The notes beneath the pieces are model-generated. The model was not told the DNA's origin. It made no database searches and saw only the letters and a list, made by a program, of their open reading frames with translations. Shown one piece after another: positions 53,401-64,000 of a stretch of DNA of 64,000 bases; position 1 is the first letter of the stretch, and each line of letters starts with the position of its first letter. The DNA lies in the NCBI RefSeq assembly GCF_003144245.1, contig NW_020289977.1, positions 620,001 to 684,000 of the forward strand, in the 5' to 3' direction. The translations under genes and the position numbers were made by a program. The stretch is from Jaminaea rosea. Its lineage: Eukaryota > Basidiomycota > Exobasidiomycetes > Microstromatales.

Positions 53401-54350
53401 CTTTCCTCTACCTCGGAAACCTCAATCACGCCCTCAACCCGGCCATGCTTCACGCACTGGGCATTTCGCACGTTGTCTCCGTAGGCGAGTCAGCCTTGCA
53501 CCCACCTACCTCTTCGTCCACCACCGTAGCCAGCACCACGGGTGGCGGACCCGCTCCCAAGTTGCCTGCCGTGCCTGAGCCGGAAGTCCGCAACTCCCTC
53601 TGGAACGAGGAGCAGGCCGGGCGCATTTCCGTCCTTGACCTCAAGAACGTAAGCGACGACGGCATTGACCCTCTGCGATCCACGATGCGTCGAGCAGTCG
53701 AGTACATTGAAGCTGCTCGACGCAAGGGTGAGCGAGTGCTCGTTCACTGCCGCGTAGGGGTCTCCCGCAGCACGACCATCGTCCTGGCTTACGTGATGGC
53801 GCACCTCGACCTGACGCTGGTGGAGAGCTACCTACTCGTGCGCTCTCGTCGCCTGTCCATCCTGATCCAGCCGCACCTCCTCTTTTTCTGGGAGCTTCGC
53901 GGCTGGGAGACGTACGTCGCCTCTCAAAAGCTCAAGAGGGCAGCAGAAGATGCCATGCGTCAGGCTGGCGTGCAACTCGATGAGGCCGACCTCAAACGCA
54001 AGCCTGCCTTGTCCGCTCTCTCCCTCGAAACACGCCTCGACGACGTCGTCAACCCTACCAATGCCGCCGCTATTGCCTCGCAAGCGGCCAAAGTGGGCTC
54101 TTCTTGTGGCTTTCAGCATGCGCGCACCGCCTCCACCGCTAGCAACATCAAGGCCGAAGGCGAGCAAGGCTCCGATCTCGACGTGGACATCGGCCTCGGT
54201 GCCGGTTCACCGTACGGTTTCCAGGTCTCGGACGTCCACAAGAGGCCATTTGGCTCCGGCTCACCGAGTGGCATCCCGGCTGAAAGTCTCAGGTTGACAT
54301 GGGGTTTCCTCTGCCGTGAGATTGCAGCTTTGAACGAGCGCTACTTCTGA
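50423..54350 (+). CDS. Dual-specificity phosphatase, Pps1-like, with a degenerate second phosphatase domain
   Basis: Two exons, 50423-50869 and 50940-54350 (intron 70 nt), give 1285 residues. Yeast Pps1 is a large dual-specificity phosphatase linked to S-phase and cell-wall signalling. After a disordered N-terminus, a block typical of this group appears (WGITHEDLEQYPVVDDRPVL; SVVFPFLHGVDGTNLAQNVFF). A middle domain contains VLIHCGDGYTETSILALTYL (about residue 757), with the CX5R arginine replaced by Glu. The C-terminal domain starts at FPSRILPFLYLGNLNHALNP and has an intact active site VLVHCRVGVSRSTTIVLAYV, with Cys about 1086 and Arg about 1092. It ends with LLFFWELRGWE. Long Ser-rich linkers make it much larger than yeast Pps1 (807). 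Assignment to Pps1 rests on this domain order. Confidence 0.88.
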
Positions 54351-56463
54351 GCCGGTGTCGAGTCGCGACTCTGGGACCCTACGACAACAAACAGACCAAA
54401 ATTACTTCAGCATTCATATAGATGAGCGACCGCTCTGTCTCACTCCTTTTCAACACCATCCTGTTTCATAGGCTCCTCAACATCTGATCGGCTTCACTCC
54501 AGCATTATTCTCGACCATCTCTCACCGGCTCGGCCCCACCCCTTCAGTCACTCGAATGAACCTGACGAAATTGCGTCCCGACTACCTTCTCCTCGAACCT
54601 GGCGACAGCACACACGCAAGCACGCGCAGACGAACCAACGACTCAACACTCGCTTCCGACCATCTTCCCAAACATCTGTTCATACATACGCACACATGCG
54701 CCGCGCACTCGTCGTGTTGAGCGCGACGACTGCTGCCACGAATCACGATCTACGACCACCCCTACAGCCAGGCGGCAACCTGTCTCTTCCCTTTTGATCT
54801 CGAACTCGACGACGCGTCCCTTGTCTCGCGCCGGTTTCTCTTTTTTGTCATCTCGTCGCTCTCAGCTCCACACAATGTCACATCTTGAGCCATCGAAACA
54901 ACGATGCAGAGTGAGATCGCGACCCCGCAAGTCGTAGCACAGCGCTCTCACCTCGTTTCGTTCTCACAGACGTCAGCCGTCCCTTCGTCGCGAACGCTAA
55001 GCCAAGTCAACAATCGGCAGTCGCACTGGCAGCTCATCCGAGCCTATTCATTCGCGCGCAAGTGAACCCTCATCGTCGTACCGTTCCAGGGTAGTATGCT
55101 GTCACGCCGCGCTCGGACGTCTCGCTCGCTCTTCTCACGAAAGTCGTCGCAGGCGTGAACCTCGGCGAGCTGGCCAAAAGAGTTCCTTCTCCGCCTCGCC
55201 AGTCAAGCTTCGCAGTCAGCCCCGCCCGCTGTCCAACTCTCGAGGACAGGCGGCGTCGAGGGAGAGCAGACTTACTCATTAATGGTCCACACTCAGTCTC
55301 GATTGGAAGGCTGGGGCGCCTCTTCTGACTGGTTCGCCTACAAAGAGGCGGCTGGTGGCCGTATCGAATCAAGGTCAGCAAGCACCAACGAAGTCGCTGT
55401 CTTCCTGCCCTGGCCGCCGACGCGCCCATCCTTCTGTGCAGAAACAAACAGCGGAGACGCGGCGACTGGACCCGATGGAGTGCTGGTCTGGCCCTCGTCT
55501 TCGTCTAGCCGCCGTCTTGGCCCGATTGACATGGAATCAGCGACTGTCTGCGTCTACTCTTGCCATGCACTTGAATCTGGCCGCACGCATGTGAGTGAGT
55601 GGACCCTAGTCTTCCCAAAGGAGCGCGAGCAGGCACAGTACCAAGTCCACAGGCTCAAGAGATGAAGGATGTCCCGGCTCAATTCGATTCGTTGCGCAGC
55701 CGGTGCAGACGCGGGCTTCGACGCAGGGCTCCAGAGTCGTCGTCGCCGTCGTCGTCGGAGCGTCGCAGCATCATAGCACTGGATCTCTAGTAGCCTTCGG
55801 TACTTGTGTACTCGTTTGGGTGCGACTCGGAATCGTCAGCACCTCACATGTCTGGGCGAGCGCGAGTGGCCACAGTCGTGGTAGTGTGCACACGCAAGCA
55901 ACATGTGGCTTTGGATCGAATGGTCTTGAAGCTAGGGTCCTGTACGTCGCCGCGGTGTCTTGTGCCAAGTCTAAAGCTGGGCGCATTCCTGACGAGCATC
56001 AAAGCGGCGTGTGCGTGCGGGCGGGCGGGCAAGCGGGCGAGGAGTGGGCGCCAGTCCGCCGTGTGCCGCCGCCGCCGCCCAAGTTGGAGTCAGTCCCTGT
56101 CTGTGCCCTGCGCCTCGTCTCGGTCGCGGAGCAGGGGAGCGCGAGAGGGAGGAAACACATTGCATCCGAGGTCGGCGGAGGCAAAGGCCAGAGGACGATG
56201 AGGCGGGGCTTTGCTTCCTTCCCTCCCATCTATATCCTCGCCCATTCGCCTACACAGGTCACCACGGTCCTTTGTACTGTCTCTCTTCCTCTCTCTTTCT
56301 CTTCGCCCTCGTCGTCGCTGTGGGATCGCCAAATAAGAGCCACCTGGTCGCGTCTACCACATCCATTCTCTCATCAAACGCCCATCCATACGCGCGCGCG
56401 CGCTCAGGTCCAGCGCAATCAATAAAGGGCTGTTGACTGGTCCCCTAACATTCCGCCCACGCT
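54351..56463. other. 2.1-kb region with no supported gene
   Basis: This is the longest non-coding stretch of the window. The left part (54400-54900) is C/A-rich with many ACACGCA and TCTC tracts; the right part is GC-rich and ends in a C/T-rich leader with a (CG)6 run at 56391-56402. A plus-strand frame (about 55703-56425) was examined and lacks protein-like features. The region may hold a long leader of the F-box-like gene, a large promoter, or a non-coding transcript. Confidence 0.45.
56391..56402. repeat. (CG)6 dinucleotide run
   Basis: Six CG units lie about 60 bp before the start codon of the F-box-like gene, in the probable leader. Alternating purine-pyrimidine sequence of this type can adopt Z-DNA, but the run is short. 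Confidence 0.75.
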
Positions 56464-59400
56464 ATGATGGGCCTGCTTCGTCGCAAGCCATCGGCTGCCG
56501 AGGGCCTCAATGGCAAAGCCCAGGGATCGTCACCGCCGCCATCGAACGATGAACTCCTCCAACAACGCAAGCGCAACCCAGCTCCGCTGCCCGATTTGCG
56601 CCTCTCCGGCTTCGACATCGACAAAATGATGGGGGCTGCGGGCCTGAATGGGCGGTCTTCGCCCTCGCCATTGGTTACTACTGATGATGAAGACTTACCT
56701 GCTGGAGTGCAGAGAGACTACATCACCACGAAGGGTGGTAGCAGCGCAAGCAGATCAGCAGCACATACAGTGAGTGTACGCGTGCAAGATGAATTCGTTG
56801 GCTGAGTAGAGGGGCGTGCTGACTTTGCCCTCGACCCGCAGTCAATGCGCCCTTCCAACCCTCCCTCTGCCTACAGGGGCCCCGCCTCATCGGTCTCGTC
56901 GAGTGGCGCCTCGTCGTCTTCCACTCGCCAGCCTCATCCTCCCTCCGCTCGACCGCTGTCAAAGCAGATGCCGCGCATGGCATCCACTCCGCAACTCCAA
57001 CCGCCTCGCAACGCCGAACCGATGCCCGTCAGCAGGACAGGACCGTTGAATGCTCGCCGCTCGGCCACCCTCAGCTCAGACGACCTGCCAGGCTCTTCTG
57101 CCCAATCGTACCGTCGCGGACCTCCTTCGTCCGCCGAGAGCTACCTCACCGCAGACAGAGACCAAAATCGGACACGATCACAGCGCCCGACCTCTCCACG
57201 CTCTCCTCAACAGACGCCTCGCTCCCCTCAAACTACGCATCGCTCTCCACAGCCGGCCCATCACAGCCCGCGCTCCCCTCCCGCCCCAGGCGCTGGCCTG
57301 ATGGGAAAAATCGGCCGCGCTCTCAAGATGGAGAGTGAAGAAGAGCGCCGAGCTCGCGAGTGGGAAGAGGCACGCGAGCAGCAGAACCAATCGGATCGCA
57401 AGGAGAGATACGCTATCAAGGCTCTACAAGCGCAGGAGGAGGCTAGGCGCAAGCGCGAGGCGGAGGATGAAGTCAAGAGGAAGCAAGCCGCAGCTGCCCG
57501 GGCAGAGCGTGAACGTCGCTCCCGAGAGGCAGAGGCGGAGAGGTTGCGAGAGGAGGAGCGCAAGCGTAAGGCCGAGATTCTGCGCAAGCATGAAGAGGAC
57601 AGGAGACGCAAGATCGCAGAGGAGGAGGCTCGTATCCAGCGTGAGATCACTGCCAAGCGCAAGGCGGAGCAAGCCGAGCGAGCCCGTATGAAGGCCAAGG
57701 AGGATGCTGAGAAGGCGCGCTTGAAGGCAATCGAAGACGCAGAGAAGGCTCGTCTTCAGGCTATTGAGGATGAGAAGCGAGCTGTGGAGGAGGCCAAGCA
57801 GCGGTACGTGCAAGCGTTCGCAGATGGACATGCTGCCATTGCCGAAGAAGACCGATCGCACGTTGAGCGGGCACAAAAGGCTGCCGACGCTCGCGCCGAA
57901 TGGTATCGCGAGCAGATTGGGATCAAAGCTCAGCAGCAGCAAGGGCAGCAGCAGCAGACGTCTTCCGACTCTGGCGTCAGTCTACCCAGTAGCGGAGACG
58001 CCAATGATGACCAGACCCAAGCCATTGGCCCCGCGCCTGTGCGACCGCCGAGGAGGGCGATGACGGAGGGTCCCACAGTGCAAGGCGCTTTCGACATGGG
58101 CGTTCAGCGCTCGGCCAGTCAAGGGCAAGGTCCTCCTTCCCACGCCGGTCCACCTCCGCAGTCGCACGGCGTCCGTTTCGAAGACTCGCCCGAGCACATC
58201 TCCACGCCGATGCCCCGCGAACGCATGCCAGCTCTTCGCTTCACCTCCGCCTTGACAGTGGGCGCGCGCAATACCACCTCGGCTACTCCTCGCCACACAC
58301 TCAGCCTCGCACCGGCAATCAGGACTCCTTGGGGTACTGGTCTACCCTCTTTTGAGTCAACTCCTGCGCAATTGGCTGAGATTGCTCATCAAGCTGCGGT
58401 GGCCGATACGAGCGACCCGACACGGCCCGTTGCAGGACAGGGCTGGAGGAGCCACGGATTTGGAGATCCGCGCAAGATTAGCTCGCACTATCGCGTTATC
58501 CACGTCGACGATGTGCGCCTCACGAAGCGCAAGATTCAGCCCACTAAGCGCGAAAGTGTCTGCGAAAGCCAGATGGCCAGTTCGACCTCCCGCGATTCAA
58601 AGAGCATCGCCGACGAGATTGATGCAGCATTCGGCGGCGACGACACAGGCGACGACGCTGACAACGAGAGCGAGGCCCACTCCGAGTACGAGGAAGTGTG
58701 GGAGGAGTATACGCACGAGGTCTTGCAGTTCGACCTCTTCGAGCAAGTCTTCACACGTACCACGCCTGATGTGCTCGACCGCATCGTTGCACACCTCGAT
58801 TGCGCAGATGTGAAAGCGCTGCGCCAGACGAACAAGGAGGTTCGCTTTGCCCTCGACCACTTGGAGGGACGCGAGATCGTTCTGCGCCGCTTCCTCTCGC
58901 CGATTGGATACAAGTCGTGGAAGTCGGCTGCGCAAGAGAAGGATCCCCTGCCGCTCTCTTTCGCCGACGTCGAGGCTTTCGTACTGGCCGCCGAGATCAG
59001 CCCGGAGTACGCGCAAGTGAGCGTCGATTGGCTTCGCCACCCCCACGAGATGGATGCGCGGATGCCACGGCTAGCTCGCGCTTCCACTCGCTCTTACTCC
59101 CGTGTGCTCAGCCGCCTGCGCAACCAACCGGGCTACCGCGTGCCCGCCGCAGCAGTCGCAGCCGCTCTCAGCCCACGCAGCTCCAGCCCTGCCAGTCCCA
59201 GCACCACCTCTTCGCCACGCCACAACTCTCGCCTCCCTTTCTCCCCTCACCTCTCGCCGAATCTCTCTGCACCAAATGCGCCTCAGTCCCAGCTGGCCTC
59301 ACCTTGGAAGCCAGGCCGTGCAGCTCTGCACCGGGTCTGGGTGCCCACCAGCAACTCCATTTGGCAGACTGACGCCGAAGTGGCCCGCTGCGAGCGCGAG

Positions 59401-60396
59401 CTCTTCCTCGCAGGCTGCTGGTCTTTTCTTAAGCGGGGAGACATCGTGCACAACGTCGCCATGGGTGATGACGGCAGCAACGTCGGGCGCATGATCTTCG
59501 ACGGGCAGTATCTGCGCGACTTGTCCTACAACTTCGATCGGGCTGGGCATCTGCCTAGCTGGTTGAACATGTTCCTCTACTCGCCGGGCTACTACCATAA
59601 TGTGGTGCGAGCGTCGAACTCTAATCCTGTGGTTTACCTGGATATTCTGCCCTGGAGAGAGCAGATCATGTCTTCGCTCCGACTCGTGCAAGACCAGGTC
59701 GAGACCACGTCCGCTGCGGGTGCACGATACCGTATCGCCAAGTGGCTGTATCGTTCTGTGGCGCACGTCAAGGCCGGCCAGATCATCAGCGACGAAGGAG
59801 TCGTTTGCGCCGACGAGGGATGGGAGGGACGCATCGTCTTTGAGACGGAAGGTACGTCGGAGCATGCCAAGGACCTCGTAGCTAGATGTGCAGGCCCTTT
59901 GGCCACCCCGCAAGCCCGAGCTCAACTGCTCGCAACTGTGCTCGGTGGCGCAGCAGCGGCGAATGGAGCGGGCGCTGCCGCCGGCGCCGTGCTCAAGAAT
60001 CCTGCGGTACGCGACTCGCGCACGGGCAAGCGCGTCGAGGCACAGACGCCCTTCGCTGTGCTCAGGGACAGGTCGCGCCCTGGCTTGATCTGGTTGAGGC
60101 CCGTCATGCCACGAGAGAGTGTTCGACCCGAGCCCCAGCAGCAGCAACACCAGCACCAGCAAATGAGCCCACCTCAGCAGTGGCAGCGAGGTCCATCTCA
60201 ACACGCCGCCATGCAACGCCCACCGTCAGCCAACGGTCCTCTCGCAGCGCGCCCCTCTCCTTCGCAACAAGGACAAGCCGCAGCGCGCCAGTCTCAGCAA
60301 CGCCTCATGACCCCACCGCACCAGCAGATGCAGATGCAGATGCAGCCTCAAGATCAGCAACAGCAGCGCGTTTCCCCTGGTAGGGCAGCGCGTTGA
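56464..60396 (+). CDS. Large F-box-like protein with charged coiled coil
   Basis: Two exons, 56464-56769 and 56842-60396 (intron 72 nt), give 1286 residues. The N-terminus (MMGLLRRKPSAAEGLNGK) and the next 250 residues are disordered. A long Lys/Arg/Glu-rich helix with KAKEDAEKARLKAIEDAEKA-type repeats spans about residues 270-470. Near residue 735-790 lies an F-box-like segment (DLFEQVFTRTTPDVLDRIVA; LDCADVKALRQTNKEVRFAL). After it comes a folded C-terminal region (GYKSWKSAAQ; SFADVEAFVLAAEISPEYAQ; VWVPTSNSIWQTDAEVARCE; LFLAGCWSFLKRGDIVHNVA; LPSWLNMFLYSPGYYHNVVR) that looks conserved but is unknown to me. The tail is Gln-rich with a QMQMQMQ run. A role as SCF adaptor is inference from the F-box-like part only. 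Confidence 0.8.
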
Positions 60397-61889
60397 CGAC
60401 TCAAAGCCCCGAACATGGACTTATTTCCGAATCCCTCTCATCTACCCACTCCCTCCCGTTCCACTCTCGTCTTTCTGTATCTTTCCCCTCTCCCGCTCCT
60501 CGCTCACGCGCTCTCAGTCGCCGCCGTCGTTCGTCCTCGTACTCTGTTTTTCTTACTCGCATCAGCAGCCGGCCAGAGGCTTGTGTTCAATTCATGCATC
60601 CTTGCACCCACGGAGACTCGCCGTTGAGGTGGAAATGTCAGCGAAGTGCCAGCGCGACAGGCTTGCTGACAAACTGATACCACCTGCGCATGCGCAAGCA
60701 CTGGACAATCATTAACACTTGCCACCTTCTCGACGGCAGCCATCTCATCTCGAAAGTGGACGGCGCCGACGACCATACAGGCTCAACCTGGAGTCTGGCG
60801 AATGAAAAGGCAGCCGCAACTCTTCATCGTCCTCTACGGGCTGGCTGTGCAATCGTCGACGCTTAGCCCCGCACCCCACGGGGCCGCACTTTTCGATATC
60901 AGCCGTGACGACTGAGGACTGAGGACATCGTGCGCACTGGTAGAAGATCTCCTGCTTCGATGATGCGAGGTACCGGCACGGGCATGCCGAGAGCAATAAG
61001 CTCAGATGCTCAATCTCTCCGCTGCTGCTTGTTTGCCCCGCCGGCTTACCCTCACACCGCCAGGCTAAGATGATGAACCAGAGGAGGACGCCGACGGACG
61101 TTGGTGGGGGTATGTACGCGTCTCTCTAGTGGCTGCTTTGCCGTCTCATGACGAAGCTGCTTGCCGGCGGGTGATGAAACGGCTCCAAGGATCTGGTCTT
61201 GGCGTCACACGACGATGACGGCGGCGACGATGACGACGGCGCTGAGCTCTGCTTTCGTCCAGTTGCCGGCTTGGACACCGCACTCGTTGCGGTTGTCTCA
61301 CTCGAGCGACGAGCACGGCGTTGCTGACCAGGTGCTGCCTGCGTCTTAGGGTCGCGCCTTGCTACCATGACGACGCTCGACGGCCAGCCGCTTGCGCGCA
61401 ACAGGCAGATGGGCCAATGACGCACGAGAGCAGCGACGCGCAGCGGAAGCGGCGACTTGGGCCGGCATCCTTCTAATGCGAGCCCAGCAGCGCGCCGATC
61501 CACACACCCGGCCTCTGCGTGCGTGTCTCTGTTTTCTGATGTGCTCTACTTGCGGAACAAAATACCCCGTGGGCGATGAAGAGCGAGATGGTGCAGCGAA
61601 AGGGCACAACGACGACGGATGAGAACCACCGAGCGTTCCTGGAAACGGTGGGTTCAAGGCAGGCGACCCCACGGCAGAAGGATGCCAATGCAGACGAGGA
61701 AGAGATTTGGACGGGGGCCCAGTGACGGTGACTGTGGGTAGCGGGGCACCGAGGTCCAGTGCGCGACGGTCTTGAGCATTTGCATTGCGATACAAAAAGG
61801 GGCGCGAAAAGTGGTTGACCACTTGACTTCATCATTGTTCCGATCGCCACTCGAAAACATCATCTCGTCCTCCCCAACTCCTGGCCATC
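60397..61889. promoter_or_regulatory. Long region upstream of the sugar transporter
   Basis: About 1.5 kb between the F-box-like gene and the transporter. It should carry the transporter promoter, which in fungi is often long and carbon-source regulated. Several minus-strand frames (for example 61346-61822) are Arg/Ser/Pro-rich and not gene-like. GACGATGACGGCGGCGACGATGACGACGG near 61209 is low complexity. Confidence 0.45.
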
Positions 61890-63899
61890 ATGGTGTTCCA
61901 CGTACGAGGTAGCCCAATCGGCTACACCTCCGTTCTCATTGCGGTTTTAGCGTCAATGGGTGGCTTCCTTTTCGTGAGTCGAGTAGAGCAGCTTCTTTGT
62001 GACTCCGAAGCACTCGCTGAATCGTGAGACCCCCTCACCATCGGGCGAAAGGGTTATGACACTGGACAAATCAGTAATGTTGTCGCCTTTGACGACTTCA
62101 AAATTCGTTTCGCAACAGGTGCGCCTGACGCCTCAGGTATTCCGGTTAGTGGAGTTCCACTCAGTCGAAAGATTAGGTGCCATTGTGTCATGCTAACCCA
62201 AGCTGTCGTTTGCGCGCAATTTAGACGTGGAATGTTTGGCTGGAAGGATTGGTGGTTGGCTTTCTCTCCATTGGAACGGCGATTGGAGTAGTCCTTGGTG
62301 CACCTCTGGCAGACAGGCTGGGTCGAAGATGGGCTATGTCGGTCGAAGTCGGCATCTTCGTTATCGGCGTCTTGATCCAAGTAACCAGCTTCACGGAGTG
62401 GTATCAGGTCGCCATCGGTCGTCTCGTCACTGGTCTGGGTGTCGGCGCTCTGAGTGCCGCTGTGCCGCTTTATCAAAGTGAGACGGTACCGCGTCAGGTC
62501 CGTGGTGCTCTCGTCGCCACCTATCAACTCTTGTGAGTTGTCTCGTGTCCTCTCGGACGTCAGCCTTAGAGCTCACACTCTCTCCCTCTTGGTCTCTTCA
62601 GCATCACGTTTGGTATTCTGATCAGTTACTGCTTCGGAATTGGGACCCGCACACTGGCTCCTAGCTCTGCCACGTGGCGACTCCTCATTGCGCTCGGTAT
62701 CCCCTTCTCGCTCATCCTCGGAATCGGCATCCAATTCTGCCCAGAGAGCCCTCGATGGCTCGCCAAGCGCGGACGCTTCGACGAGGCCTATCGTTCTCTC
62801 GCGAAGGTCCGAGGAGCAGACCCTGGAGACGGCAATGCTTGGGTCGAACAGGAGTACTCGGACATTCTCGCCGGCATCGAAGCGGAAAAGCACCTTCCGG
62901 AGTCCACGTGGCTCGACTGCTTCAAGCCGCAGCGTCGCACGCTGTATCGCACCCTCCTGGGCATCATGCTACAAGCTGGACAACAGCTCACAGGCGCGAA
63001 CTACTTCTTCTACTATGGTGCGTGTACGAAACAGCCATCGCTCTGCTCTTACGTCGTGCTAACAGGCAACGCTTCTTGTCGCCAGGTACTCAAATCTTCA
63101 CCGGGGCGGGCATATCTGACTCCTTCGTCAGTCAACTGATTCTCGGCGCAGTCAACTTTATCTGCACGTTCGGCGGCCTCTACATTCTGGAACGTTTCGG
63201 ACGTCGTCGACCACTCATCTACGGCGCAGCCTGGATGGTCGTCTGGCTTTGTGTCTTCGCGGGTGTCGGCACGGGAGGCGATCCAGACACGTACGGCATC
63301 GCGGTCACTCAAATCGTCGCCGCGGTCTTCTTCATCATGGGCTATGCGACAACGTGGGCGCCTGGCATCTGGCTCTTCGTCGGCGAGTCATTCGCTATGC
63401 GCACCAGGGCAAAGCAAGCTTCCCTTGCTACATTGTCCAACTGGGTGAGTAGCTCGAGATCGAGATTGATGAAGGAGCAAATCGCTGACAGGACGTTTTT
63501 GATCAGGTTTGGAACTTCGCTATTGGCTTCTTCTCCCCGCCTATCAGCAACACCATTCAATTCCGTTACGGTTTCGTCTTCGCCGGGGCTAACGCGCTCA
63601 ATTTCCTCGTGGCCCTCTTCTTTGTCTACGAGACGCAGAACCTCACCCTTGAGCAGATCGACGAGATGTACAACTCGGGTGTACCAGCCTGGAAGTCCAC
63701 GAGCTGGGTGCCTGCGGGCTACGAGAGTCGCGAGCAAGTCAAGGATGCAGAGAAGGCCGAGGACACCACCGCTACTGGAGTGGAAGACCCCAAGCCTGAA
63801 TGGCGCACCAAGCCTGGCGACGAGGCAGAGGATGGCAAGAGGAAGGTCCCCAAGACTGTTGCGACCACGACGGAGTCTGCTTCGGGCAGTAGCGCGTAG
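61890..63899 (+). CDS. MFS sugar (hexose-type) transporter
   Basis: Six exons, 61890-61973, 62052-62144, 62225-62532, 62602-63017, 63086-63444 and 63507-63899 (introns 78, 80, 69, 68 and 62 nt), give 550 residues. It belongs to the sugar porter branch of the major facilitator superfamily in the plasma membrane. Helix 1 ends at MGGFLF-GYDTGQISN across the first splice. Signatures are visible: ADRLGRRWAM, VTGLGVGALSAAVPLYQSE, PESPRWLAKRG, LLGIMLQAGQQLTGANYFFY, YGTQIFTGAGISDSF, ERFGRRRPLIYGA and FVYETQNLTLEQIDEMY (the PETK-like block before the tail). The cytosolic C-terminus is Lys/Glu-rich. Substrate cannot be told from sequence; glucose or a related hexose is likely. Five introns make it the most interrupted gene here. 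Confidence 0.95.
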
Positions 63900-64000
63900 A
63901 GACTTGCCTCCAGAGGTGGCGTCGCTTTGATCGAGCGCATCAGACCTGGCTGCTGCTCCTCGCTCTCGGTTTCACGGCGACTGGATTGCCAGACGTTCTT

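Noticed and set aside
55703-56425. 240-codon plus-strand frame before the F-box-like gene
   Set aside because: It has no clear ATG-led start, low-complexity composition and no domain, and runs into a C/T-rich leader. Long open frames occur by chance at this GC content.
61346-61822. 158-codon minus-strand frame upstream of the sugar transporter
   Set aside because: Arg/Ser/Pro-rich translation without motif; other frames on both strands in the same region are equally open.
1-64000. Retroelements, DNA transposons or CRISPR arrays
   Set aside because: No reverse transcriptase, integrase or transposase motif, no terminal repeats and no spaced repeats were noticed. This was a reading by eye, so short degraded remnants could be missed.

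Overview
This window is nuclear DNA of a fungus, most likely a basidiomycete of the Ustilaginomycotina type. It is GC-rich and gene-dense. Introns are short (54-88 nt, usually GTGAGT/GTAAG to CAG) and few, zero to two per gene except in the sugar transporter, which has five. The PAK kinase is of the Ste20/Smu1 layout. There is no bacterial-style operon, rRNA, evident tRNA, CRISPR array or intact transposon. Assignment to subphylum is inference from gene style only.

Layout, left to right. 1-1294: 3' end of an unidentified acidic, proline-rich protein. 1.5-6.5 kb: VPS20 (ESCRT-III), RPT5 (proteasome ATPase), an M50B-like membrane protein and mitochondrial ribosomal protein bL27m. 7.5-13.2 kb: eIF2A, a VIP36-type cargo lectin and ketopantoate hydroxymethyltransferase. 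13.3-18.8 kb: HRD3 (ERAD) divergent from NCS6 (tRNA thiolation). 19.2-26.0 kb: SPA2 (polarity scaffold), REX2 (oligoribonuclease) and TRM7 (tRNA 2'-O-methylation). 26.1-31.9 kb: a membrane-anchored vWA protein, SEN2 (tRNA splicing endonuclease) and NPT1 (NAD salvage). 31.9-41.9 kb: KRI1 (ribosome biogenesis), a CRIB/PAK kinase and CSE1 (importin-alpha exporter). 42.0-49.1 kb: mitochondrial DNA polymerase gamma with an LYR-type domain fused at its C-terminus, divergent from a conserved-looking protein of unknown function. 50.4-63.9 kb: a PPS1-like dual-specificity phosphatase, an F-box-like protein and an MFS sugar transporter, separated by unusually long non-coding stretches of 1.3-2.1 kb.

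The genes are housekeeping genes of independent pathways and do not form one cluster. Several share a theme: tRNA maturation (NCS6, TRM7, SEN2), mitochondrial gene expression (bL27m, MIP1, probably REX2), and proteostasis/trafficking (RPT5, HRD3, VPS20, lectin). Many are arranged as divergent pairs with short shared promoters.

The most unusual observation is the uninterrupted reading frame joining all DNA polymerase gamma motifs to an LYR domain and a basic tail (42016-47223). Secondary points are a shifted Tyr at the RPT5 C-terminus, a non-AUG leader-like extension upstream of REX2, a degenerate second phosphatase domain in the PPS1-like protein, and an intron whose retention would swap the C-terminus of the unknown protein at 47457-49075. 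Exon boundaries were read by eye from splice consensus and family similarity; no alignment or search was run.
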